From assembly GCF_031585635.1 (NCBI RefSeq), contig NZ_CP134196.1, positions 992,001 to 1,056,000 on the forward strand: a DNA stretch of 64,000 bases. Reading direction: 5' to 3'. Below, piece by piece: positions 27,826 through 35,575 of this stretch. The stretch is from Paraburkholderia sp. FT54. Its GTDB lineage: Bacteria; Pseudomonadota; Gammaproteobacteria; Burkholderiales; Burkholderiaceae. The notes beneath the pieces were generated by a model. That model saw only the letters and a program-made list of their open reading frames with translations, was not told where the DNA came from and made no database searches. Position 1 is the stretch's first letter. The number at the start of each line of letters is the position of its first letter. The position numbers and the translations under genes are program-made.

Positions 27826-29292
27826 ATGGCATCCCCCGATCACGCCGGCTCCGTCGCGAAAGAGAGCGGCGGCGCGACGTATTCCGATAACGCAGCCACG
27901 CGTGCCGCCGCGGCCACGCCGCTTAACGCCGGCAGCATTTCCGCGCGCCTCGACCGGCTGCCCGCCACGCGTTCCGTCAGGAAGCTGGTGGTGCTGCTGA
28001 GCCTCGGCTTTTTCTTCGAACTCTACGATCTGCTGTACTCCGGCTATGTCGCGCCGGGACTCGTCAAAAGCGGTCTGCTGACGGCGACCACGCACGGCCT
28101 GTTCGGCTCGACCGGCGTCGCGAGTTTTATCGCGGCGTTGTTCAGCGGCCTCTTTATCGGCACGATCGCGTGCGGCTTTCTGGCGGATCGCTTCGGACGC
28201 CGCGCCGTGTTCACGTATTCGCTGCTTTGGTACACGGCGGCCAACGTCGTGATGGCGTTTCAGGAAACGGCCACCGGTTTGAACTTCTGGCGCTTCGTGG
28301 CGGGAATCGGTATCGGCGTCGAACTGGTGACGATCGGCACGTATATCTCCGAACTGGTGCCCAAGCAGATTCGCGGCCGCGCGTTTGCGTGCGAGCAGGC
28401 GGTCGGCTTTACCGCGGTGCCCGTGGTGGCGTTTCTCTCGTATCTGCTGGTGCCGCGCACGCTGCTCGGACTCGACGGTTGGCGCTGGGTCGTGCTGATC
28501 GGCGCGCATGGTGCGCTGTTCGTGTGGTGGATCCGTCGCGCGTTGCCGGAAAGCCCGCGCTGGCTCGCGCAGCAAGGACGTCTCGACGAAGCCGATCGCG
28601 TGATGACCGAGCTCGAAGCGAAAGTGCGCCGCGAATACGGCCGTGAGCTGCCGCCGCCCGCGCCGCCGGCGCCGGTCGCGCCGCGCGGCAGATTCCGCGA
28701 CATGTGGGTGCCGCCGTACCGCAGCCGCACGCTGATGATGACGATCTTCAATATCTTCCAGACCGTGGGCTTCTATGGCTTCGCGAACTGGGTGCCCACG
28801 CTGCTCATCAAGCAGGGCATTACGATCACCACCAGCCTGATGTATTCGAGCGTGATCGCGCTGGCCGCGCCGCTCGGTCCCGTGATCGGACTTTTTATCG
28901 GCGACCGCTTCGAGCGCAAGACGGTGATCGTGGTGATGGCGGGTGTGAATATCGTCTGCGGGCTGTGGTTCAGTCAGGCCGCGGGCGCGGTGCTGCTGGT
29001 GAGTCTCGGCGTGTGTCTGACGCTCGCGGGCAACATCATTTCGTATAGCTTTCATGCGTATCAGACCGAGCTTTTTCCGACCAGCATTCGGGCGCGCGCG
29101 GTGGGTTTTGTGTACTCGTGGAGCCGGTTTTCCGCGATTTTCACGGCGTTTCTGATTGCAGCGGTGTTGAAGCACTTCGGGACGAGCGGCGTGTTCGTGT
29201 TCATCGCTGGGGCGATGCTGATCGTGATGCTGGCAATCGGATTGATGGGGCCGCGCACGAAGGGGATCGAGCTGGAGAAGATATCGCAATAG
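27826..29292 (+). CDS. MFS metabolite:H+ symporter (organic acid carrier)
   Basis: 488 residues with a long hydrophilic N-terminus (about 50 residues) and a 12-helix MFS core. Family signatures are FLADRFGRRAVF between TM2 and TM3, ALPESPRWLAQQGRLDEADR in the central loop, and FIGDRFERKTV in the second half. The pattern matches the metabolite:H+ symporter group that takes up citrate, tricarballylate, shikimate or aromatic acids. AGGAG precedes ATG at 27826. The preceding aconitase-type gene ends 121 nt upstream, which suggests that this carrier imports the substrate of that enzyme. Confidence 0.88.
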   Translation: MASPDHAGSVAKESGGATYSDNAATRAAAATPLNAGSISARLDRLPATRSVRKLVVLLSLGFFFELYDLLYSGYVAPGLVKSGLLTATTHGLFGSTGVASFIAALFSGLFIGTIACGFLADRFGRRAVFTYSLLWYTAANVVMAFQETATGLNFWRFVAGIGIGVELVTIGTYISELVPKQIRGRAFACEQAVGFTAVPVVAFLSYLLVPRTLLGLDGWRWVVLIGAHGALFVWWIRRALPESPRWLAQQGRLDEADRVMTELEAKVRREYGRELPPPAPPAPVAPRGRFRDMWVPPYRSRTLMMTIFNIFQTVGFYGFANWVPTLLIKQGITITTSLMYSSVIALAAPLGPVIGLFIGDRFERKTVIVVMAGVNIVCGLWFSQAAGAVLLVSLGVCLTLAGNIISYSFHAYQTELFPTSIRARAVGFVYSWSRFSAIFTAFLIAAVLKHFGTSGVFVFIAGAMLIVMLAIGLMGPRTKGIELEKISQ

Positions 29293-29507
29293 CGCCGGTT
29301 TGTATTTGCAAACTCGTGAAGCATTACGCCGCACGCAGCTCTGCTTCATCCTTCAGGGCACGCTTTGGCGATTGAAAAGCGACAATCTACAGAACGTTGA
29401 GCTGCGCCCAGGCCGACGCCGGAGACGAATTGGCTGGATTGCAGTCAGGATGAGAAAGCGTGCGGCGCGCAGTTGAGTTTTGATAATCGCGAGCGCGCCG
29501 AACAATC

Positions 29508-30191
29508 TTAAACCTGCTGATCGGTGAGTCCGCCCACTCTGGCCGTAGCGGATGCGCGCCCCTGAACGCTCAGCAGATGCTCGCGCATGCACCGGGCCGC
29601 TGTCTGTCCATCACGGGCTTTCATGGCATTGACGATAGCCTGATGCTGCTGGGCGAAGTACTGCCGGGTCTCCTGGGCCACCGTCTTCTCACGCACGTCC
29701 GGCTTTACGCGCATGCTGTTGATGACTTCCATCAGCGCGATGAGTGCGGGATTACGGGTGGCCTGGCCGATCAGCAAGTGAAAGCGGTGATCCCATTGTT
29801 GCCACTCTTCATCGTTTTTCGCGGCAGCGTTCTTACGTGCGCATTTTTCCAGTTCCAGCAGTTCGTCCCAACTGGCTTTCGTTGCGGCGAGTTCCGCAAG
29901 TGCGGGCTCGAACAGCAGTCGCATCTCGGCGATATCCGCCGGACTGGTCCCCGCGCGCAGTCCACGCAGCGTGGGACCGAACTTCAGTGGACGCGCTCCC
30001 AGGTAGGTGCCGCGTCCGACACCGCGCCAGACCCGGCCTGACGCCTCCAGTGAAGCCAGCACCGAGCGCAGTTCTCTTCGACTGACTCCAAGTTCTTCCG
30101 CCAGCTTTCTTTCGGGCGGCAGCACATCGCCGTCCTTGAGTTGATGGTCGGCGATATAGCCGAGCAAGCCGTCCAACACTGTCTTTTCCAT
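29508..30191 (-). CDS. GntR-family (FCD/FadR-like) regulator
   Basis: 227 residues. Winged helix (LLGYIADHQLKDGDVLPPER, then ELGVSRRELRSVLASLEASG) plus FCD domain (DHRFHLLIGQATRNPAL, then QQHQAIVNAMKARDG). GGGGAAAA directly precedes ATG. It diverges from the gamma-glutamyltransferase-family gene across 227 nt containing a perfect ACCAAT-N4-ATTGGT dyad, so it very probably represses the plus-strand operon and itself until an effector, probably the imported substrate, is present. Confidence 0.9.
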   Translation of the reverse strand: MEKTVLDGLLGYIADHQLKDGDVLPPERKLAEELGVSRRELRSVLASLEASGRVWRGVGRGTYLGARPLKFGPTLRGLRAGTSPADIAEMRLLFEPALAELAATKASWDELLELEKCARKNAAAKNDEEWQQWDHRFHLLIGQATRNPALIALMEVINSMRVKPDVREKTVAQETRQYFAQQHQAIVNAMKARDGQTAARCMREHLLSVQGRASATARVGGLTDQQV

Positions 30192-30205
30192 TTTTCCCCA
30201 GCCGA

Positions 30206-30221
30206 ACCAATGATTATTGGT
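30206..30221. promoter_or_regulatory. Candidate GntR operator
   Basis: ACCAAT (30206-30211), spacer GATT, ATTGGT (30216-30221): a perfect 6-bp inverted repeat 15 nt upstream of the GntR start codon, of the TGGT/ACCA type common for FadR-subfamily repressors. Confidence 0.5.
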
Positions 30222-30259
30222 GCAAACAGTAGCAGAATTGGCGCGCCCGTGACGCGCGT

Positions 30260-30297
30260 ATTCCAGAAAATTTTTTGACCCGCTATGTTGCTGGAAT
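30260..30297. promoter_or_regulatory. Widely spaced inverted repeat flanking a TTGACC -35-like element
   Basis: ATTCCAG (30260-30266) and CTGGAAT (30291-30297) are perfect 7-bp complements 31 bp apart centre to centre, close to three helical turns, and enclose TTGACC at 30275-30280. It could be a second operator of the divergent promoter region. No convincing -10 is seen at the right distance. Confidence 0.3.
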
Positions 30298-30418
30298 GTT
30301 TCAGGTTAACATCGGGCGAAACGCAGTGGCTTTAGTCGTATCCCCGTCTTTTGTCTAACTCGTACCTATGGTGATTGGTTCAGCCGCCAGTCGCCCGTCA
30401 TCGCATAAGGAGCAGTGC

Positions 30419-32203
30419 ATGTCGTTCACAACCCGCCCGGAGCTGATCGGCACATTCGGCATGGTGGCCTCCACGCACTGGCTCGCCAGCGCGTCGGCCA
30501 TGGCCGTTCTTGAGAAAGGCGGCAACGCATTCGATGCCGCCGCCGCCGCCGGTTTTGTTCTGCAGATCGTCGAGCCGCATCTGAACGGTCCGGGCGGCGA
30601 ACTGCCGGTCGTGTTCTACAGCGCGCGGGAAGACCGCGTGCGTGTGCTTTGCGGGCAGGGCGTGACGCCCGCGACCATGACTATCGAGCGTATGCGGAAC
30701 TTGGGGCTCGAGGTCGTTCCGGGTACGGGCTTGCTGCCTGCGGTGGTGCCCGGTGCGTTCGGCGGGTGGATGGCCATGCTGCGCGACTATGGCCAGTTAC
30801 CGCTCGAAGACGTACTGAGCTACGCCATCGGTTATGCGGAAAACGGCTATCCGGTGCTGCCGCGCATGACTTCATCGATTCTCGCCATCAAGGATTTCTT
30901 CCGGACCGAATGGCCGACTTCGGCCGAGCAATGGCTGCGCGACGGCGACGCGCCGATGCCAAACCAGCTATTCGCCAATCCGGCGATTGCAGACACGTAC
31001 AAGCGCATTCTGCGAGAAGCGAATACGCGGCGTGATCGCGCCGAACAGTGCGAACGCGCCCGCGAGGTCTTTTATCGCGGATTCGTGGCTGACGCCATTG
31101 ACCAGTATTTTGGTTCGACGGCCGTTCTCGACACGTCGGGTCAGCGCAATCGCGGCCTGCTCGACGCCGGCGACCTCGCGCGCTGGGAACCGTCCTATGA
31201 AGACCCTGTTTCATACGACTATGGAGATCTCCGCGTCCACAAGACTGGTCCGTGGGGCCAGGGGCCGATGTTCCTGCAGCAGCTGGCGCTGCTCAAGGGA
31301 TTCGATCTCGCGGCCATGGACCCGCTGGGCCCGGACTTCGTCCATACGGTCATCGAGTGTTCGAAGCTCGCGTTCGCCGACCGCGAGGTGTTTTATGGCG
31401 ACCCCCGGTTTGCGCGCGTGCCCATGGACGTGCTGCTGAGTGACGCCTACAACGACGAACGCCGTCGGCTGATCGACCCGCGCCGCGCATCATTTGAATT
31501 CCGTCCAGGCACGCTCGGCGACAGCGGGCAACGCGCCGCGCGCATCGTGGCGCTGGCTGGAAAGGAACAGTCCGGCGGTTTCGGGCAGGGTGAACCGACG
31601 TTTGCCCCGTTGCCTGAACTGCGAGGCGATACGGTTCATCTTGATGTCGTCGACCGGTGGGGCAATATGGTTTCGGCTACACCGTCGGGCGGCTGGCTGC
31701 AGGCTTCGCCGGCGGTCCCCGGTCTCGGCTTCAACATCACCACGCGCGCGCAGATGTTCTGGATGGAAGAGGGCTTGCCCTCGTCGCTCGGCCCTGGGCG
31801 CCGTCCGCGCACGACGCTGTCGCCAACGCTCGTCACCCGCGCAGGCAAACCCTACGCGGCATTCGGCACACCCGGCGGCGATCAGCAGGATCAATGGTCG
31901 CTCCAGCTATTTCTCAAACATGTGCACGCCGGCATGAATTTTCAGGCGGCCGCGGATTCGCCGTCGTTCCAGACTGCTCACTTTCCGGGTTCGTTCTACC
32001 CGCGCGCGATGCACCTCGGCAAGATGTCCGCCGAGTCCCGTTTTCCGGAAAGCACCATCGCCGAGTTACGCGCGCGTGGGCACGACCTGACCGTGGCCGA
32101 ACCGTGGGCGTTGGGGCGGGTCTGCGCGGTGGGGATCAGAAACGGTCTGATGCGTGGCGCCGCGACGCCGCGCCAGATGCAGGCCTACGCGGTCGGGCGC
32201 TAA
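30419..32203 (+). CDS. Gamma-glutamyltransferase-family Ntn-hydrolase (non-secreted)
   Basis: 594 residues from ATG at 30419 behind AGGAG. Gamma-glutamyltransferase fold: GMVASTHWLASASAMAVLEK and GGNAFDAAAAAGF near the N-terminus, and the self-cleavage/nucleophile threonine T405 in DTVHLDVVDRWGNMVSATPS. There is no signal peptide, unlike periplasmic Ggt, so it should act in the cytoplasm. The family also contains cephalosporin acylases and oxamate amidohydrolase (HpxW), so an amide other than glutathione is quite possible. The following MFS, GAF and MFS genes suggest uptake of an external amide followed by cytoplasmic hydrolysis. Confidence 0.87.
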   Translation: MSFTTRPELIGTFGMVASTHWLASASAMAVLEKGGNAFDAAAAAGFVLQIVEPHLNGPGGELPVVFYSAREDRVRVLCGQGVTPATMTIERMRNLGLEVVPGTGLLPAVVPGAFGGWMAMLRDYGQLPLEDVLSYAIGYAENGYPVLPRMTSSILAIKDFFRTEWPTSAEQWLRDGDAPMPNQLFANPAIADTYKRILREANTRRDRAEQCERAREVFYRGFVADAIDQYFGSTAVLDTSGQRNRGLLDAGDLARWEPSYEDPVSYDYGDLRVHKTGPWGQGPMFLQQLALLKGFDLAAMDPLGPDFVHTVIECSKLAFADREVFYGDPRFARVPMDVLLSDAYNDERRRLIDPRRASFEFRPGTLGDSGQRAARIVALAGKEQSGGFGQGEPTFAPLPELRGDTVHLDVVDRWGNMVSATPSGGWLQASPAVPGLGFNITTRAQMFWMEEGLPSSLGPGRRPRTTLSPTLVTRAGKPYAAFGTPGGDQQDQWSLQLFLKHVHAGMNFQAAADSPSFQTAHFPGSFYPRAMHLGKMSAESRFPESTIAELRARGHDLTVAEPWALGRVCAVGIRNGLMRGAATPRQMQAYAVGR

Positions 32204-32251
32204 CGTCGGCATGACGGAGATCATGTCCATTTTTTCAGGGAGAAAGACACC

Positions 32252-33664
32252 GTGTCTGCCGTAGCCGCTCGTCTTGAAAGACTTCCGTTATCGGGCTTTC
32301 ATCGGAAACTCCTGCTCATCGGTGGGTTGGGGTATCTGTTCGATGGACTCGATTCATCGTCACTCGCGTTCCTGCTGCCGGTCGTGAGCAAGCTGTGGCA
32401 CCTGACGAGCGCCGAGACCGGCCTCGTCGCGAGCAGCACCTATATCGGCTACTTCTTCGGGGCTTTCCTGTCTGGCGTATTCGCCGATCTGATCGGCCGT
32501 CGCCGCATCATGATGTCGGCGCTGGCGATTTACTGCGTCGCGTCGCTCGCGAGTGCCGCTGCCACTGACTGGCACACGTTCTTCGCGTTGCGCATCGTCG
32601 CGGGTTTTGGTTCTGGCGCGGAGACGGTGGTGATCGCGCCATTCCTGGCGGAATTCGTGCCGCGACGTTACCGGGGCATGTTTTGCGGCGCGCTGGTTGG
32701 CTTCATGTCGTTCGGTTACCTGAGTTCATCCATCCTCGGCTTCGTCGTGGTGCGAAATTTTGCCGATGGCTGGCGCTACCTGGCCGTGGTGACTTCGTTG
32801 CCCGTCGTCATGTTGCTCTGGTGGCGCAGGACGTTGCCCGAGTCGCCGCGATGGCTCGAGAGTCAGGGCCGAACCGATGAAGCGAACCGTATCGTGAGCA
32901 CGATCGAGTCATGGTTTGCCGCCCGTGGCATTCATGTTCCCCCGGTCAGTTCCGTCGGCATCATGCCCGCATCGGCGCGTGCAAGTGGTAGCGCGTTGCA
33001 GAACGTGCTGACGCTGTGGTCGCCGCGACTCGCGCGCACCACGGCAGTAAGCTGGTTGATGTGGTTTTCGGTTGCGTTCGCCTACTACTCGTTCTTCTCC
33101 TGGATTCCAAGCCTGCTCCTCAAAGAGGGGCTCACCATGACGAAGAGCTTCGGCTATTCCATCGCGATCTATGGGGCGCAGATTCCGGGGTATTTCTCGG
33201 CCGCATGGCTCAATGAACGGATCGGCCGGAAGGCCGTGGTCGCATCGTACATGCTGCTGGGGGGCATCGCGGCGATCGCGCTTGCGTTCTCTCACACGGG
33301 AATCGGCATCATGGCCGCGGGCATATGCCTGTCGTTCTTCATGAACGGCGCGTTCGCAGGCGTGTATGCGTACACCCCGGAAGTGTTTCCGACTGCCGTT
33401 CGCACGACCGGCACCGGGTCGTCCTCATCGTTTGGCCGCATTGGCTCGGTGAGCGCCCCCATTCTGGTTGGCCTCGTTTATCCCGTGTTCGGGTTCCTTG
33501 GCGTGTTCGCCATGACCACGACGGTGCTGCTCATCGGGGCCTGCGTGGTTTTCTTCCTGGGTATCGAGACTCGCAACCGCTCGCTCGAAGACATCGAGGC
33601 CGAGGAGCTCGGCCGCGTGCAGGATGTTCGAGGCCCGCTCAATTCCACTGAAATACACGGCTGA
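32252..33664 (+). CDS. MFS transporter (metabolite:H+ symporter type)
   Basis: 470 residues starting with GTG at 32252 behind GGGAG. MFS signatures: FADLIGRRRIMM after TM2, RRTLPESPRWLESQGRTDEA in the central loop, and YTPEVFPTAVRTTGTGSSSS in TM10-11. Typical of organic-acid or sugar-type proton symporters. It lies 48 nt after the gamma-glutamyltransferase-family gene and presumably carries that enzyme's substrate or product. Confidence 0.88.
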   Translation: MSAVAARLERLPLSGFHRKLLLIGGLGYLFDGLDSSSLAFLLPVVSKLWHLTSAETGLVASSTYIGYFFGAFLSGVFADLIGRRRIMMSALAIYCVASLASAAATDWHTFFALRIVAGFGSGAETVVIAPFLAEFVPRRYRGMFCGALVGFMSFGYLSSSILGFVVVRNFADGWRYLAVVTSLPVVMLLWWRRTLPESPRWLESQGRTDEANRIVSTIESWFAARGIHVPPVSSVGIMPASARASGSALQNVLTLWSPRLARTTAVSWLMWFSVAFAYYSFFSWIPSLLLKEGLTMTKSFGYSIAIYGAQIPGYFSAAWLNERIGRKAVVASYMLLGGIAAIALAFSHTGIGIMAAGICLSFFMNGAFAGVYAYTPEVFPTAVRTTGTGSSSSFGRIGSVSAPILVGLVYPVFGFLGVFAMTTTVLLIGACVVFFLGIETRNRSLEDIEAEELGRVQDVRGPLNSTEIHG

Positions 33665-33697
33665 ATGCCGTGATTTGCTAACTCTTTGATATAGACC

Positions 33698-34252
33698 ATG
33701 CAAGGCAACCGGATCGAAACTGCGTCGCCAGCCCGCCACGCGCTGGATATTTCGAATCTTGAGCATCTCGCGAAGGCCATGCGGCTCAAAGGTCAGCCGA
33801 TGGCGATTTTCCGCGCCGTTCACGAGGTGGCGGCTAGCGCAATCGGCTTCAGCCTGTTCACGATCATGTCCTACGATGCGCAAAACCAGGAGGTGGAGCG
33901 CGTCTACACCAACATGCCCGACGTCTACCCGGTTGGTGGGCGCAAGAAGAAACACGGCACCCCGTGGGCCAGACAAATACTGCAGGATCTCAAGCCGTTT
34001 CGCGCAGAGACGCCACAAGGCATTCGCGAAGCGTTCGACGATCACACCGTGATGATCGGCATGGGTCTCGGATCGATACTGAACATCCCGATCGCCTACG
34101 ACGGCGTGTGCATCGGCACGATGAACCTGACGCATCAGGAGAGGTGGTACACGACAGGACATGAAGAGTTGGGATTGCTGATCGGTTCCTTCCTGGCTCC
34201 CGCTCTCATTTCGCGCAATACGATATCCGCCAGCAGCTTGACTGCTCTCTGA
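33698..34252 (+). CDS. Stand-alone GAF-domain protein
   Basis: 184 residues, a single GAF domain (about 25-170): AVHEVAASAIGFSLFTIMSY, then GMGLGSILNIPIAYDGVCIGTMNLTH. There is no attached HTH, kinase or cyclase. The stop is followed after one base by the next MFS start, and the gene begins 33 nt after the previous MFS, so it is embedded in a transport operon. It may sense the transported small molecule. It is not fRMsr-like: the conserved reductase cysteines are absent. Confidence 0.8.
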   Translation: MQGNRIETASPARHALDISNLEHLAKAMRLKGQPMAIFRAVHEVAASAIGFSLFTIMSYDAQNQEVERVYTNMPDVYPVGGRKKKHGTPWARQILQDLKPFRAETPQGIREAFDDHTVMIGMGLGSILNIPIAYDGVCIGTMNLTHQERWYTTGHEELGLLIGSFLAPALISRNTISASSLTAL

Positions 34253-34253
34253 C

Positions 34254-35522
34254 ATGACCACCACCCAACGTGTTGCAACAACGTCACCGGCGAGCCAAAC
34301 CGCCGGATCGCAAGGCCGCTGGCTGCTGGTTTTCGTTCTCGGCTATCTCGCACTAATGGCCGATGGCGCCGACGTCATGATGTACGGCCTCACGCTAACG
34401 CGCATCAAGGACGACTTCGGGCTGAGCAATGTCCAGGCCGGCGCATTGGGCAGCCTGACGTTGTTAGGCATGGCTGTCGGCGGGATTCTCGGCGGCTGGG
34501 CGAGCGACCGCATAGGGCGGGTGAGGGTGGTGGTCTGGGCGCTGGCGCTCTTTTCGCTCGGCGCGGGGCTGCTCGGGCTCACGCATAGTTTTCTGGAATT
34601 CGCGATTGTCCGTTTCATCAGCTCGTTGGGCATCGGCTGTATGGTGCTGGTCACAACGCTCGTTGCCGAATATGTGCCCACGGAACGGCGCTCCCTGATT
34701 CTCGGTGCATTGCAAACCGGTATTTCGGCCGGCTACATCGCCGTCATTGCATTGAGCAGCTGGATTTTGCCGCACTACGGTTGGCGCACGCTGTACTACG
34801 TGTCGGCGCTGCCTGTCGTGTTTGCTTTGGCGATCAAGTTCGCGGTCCCCGAGCCGGCCAGCTGGCGGGCAAGTCATGCCGTCGAGCGCACGAGCCCGCG
34901 TCGATGGCGCGACAGCCGCTACCACGTGATTTTCAGCAATCGACAGACACGAACCTTGTTCATTCTGTGGACCCTGGCCTCGATTTTCATTCTTTCCGGT
35001 TTCTATGGCTTGAACAACTGGTTACCGACTTACCTCGAAAAAGAACTGCATATCAAGTTCAGCGCGCTGACTGGATACATGATCGGCACCTACGTCGTCG
35101 CCTTCATCGGCAAGATCTTTGCTGGTTGGCTGGGTGACCGCTGGAGCCGGCGTGGCGTTTATGTCTTCGGCTGCGTGGGCGCCGCGCTTTTTCTGCCGGT
35201 GATCATCTTCTGGCATACGCGAGAGAACATTGCTGTCCTCATGCTTTTCTTCGGGTTTCTGTACGGCGTACCGCTGGGCACGATCGGCACTTTCATGTCC
35301 GAGAGTTTCGCCACTTCTATTCGCGGCACTGCCGTGGGCGGCTCCTACAACCTGGGCCGCTTCTGCTCGGGCGCGGCGCCTATCGTCATCGGCTTCCTGG
35401 CCACGCAGTTCTCCATCGGACTGGGTTTCCTCGTGGTCGGCGCGGTGTTCTTCCTGAGCGGCGTGACCGCGCTGTTCATCCCGGATCGGTTGTACGACAC
35501 GGAGCGCCCGTCCACGCCGTGA
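34254..35522 (+). CDS. MFS transporter (aromatic acid/metabolite:H+ symporter type)
   Basis: 422 residues. MFS signatures: ADGADVMMYGLTLTRIKDDF in TM1, GGWASDRIGRVRVVVW between TM2 and TM3, and MSESFATSIRGTAVGGSYNLGR in the second half. The DGxD motif in TM1 is characteristic of the aromatic acid:H+ symporter (PcaK/BenK) branch. It is translationally close to the GAF gene (1-nt gap). Two different MFS carriers in one operon may reflect import of two related compounds, or import plus export of a product. Confidence 0.87.
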   Translation: MTTTQRVATTSPASQTAGSQGRWLLVFVLGYLALMADGADVMMYGLTLTRIKDDFGLSNVQAGALGSLTLLGMAVGGILGGWASDRIGRVRVVVWALALFSLGAGLLGLTHSFLEFAIVRFISSLGIGCMVLVTTLVAEYVPTERRSLILGALQTGISAGYIAVIALSSWILPHYGWRTLYYVSALPVVFALAIKFAVPEPASWRASHAVERTSPRRWRDSRYHVIFSNRQTRTLFILWTLASIFILSGFYGLNNWLPTYLEKELHIKFSALTGYMIGTYVVAFIGKIFAGWLGDRWSRRGVYVFGCVGAALFLPVIIFWHTRENIAVLMLFFGFLYGVPLGTIGTFMSESFATSIRGTAVGGSYNLGRFCSGAAPIVIGFLATQFSIGLGFLVVGAVFFLSGVTALFIPDRLYDTERPSTP

Positions 35523-35532
35523 GTCGAAGCAG

Positions 35533-35550
35533 GCGCGCAACGCGCTTTTT
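35533..35550 (+). terminator. Terminator of the GGT-MFS-GAF-MFS operon
   Basis: GCGCG-CAA-CGCGC (35533-35545) followed by five T residues, 11 nt after the MFS stop and before the convergent polB stop. Confidence 0.55.
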
Positions 35551-35575
35551 ATTTACGCGCGATGCCAGCACCGCC

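Noticed and set aside
30419..32203. Naming the gamma-glutamyltransferase-family gene ggt
   Set aside because: It lacks a signal peptide and sits with carriers. The family includes amidohydrolases and acylases, so the specific name is not supported.
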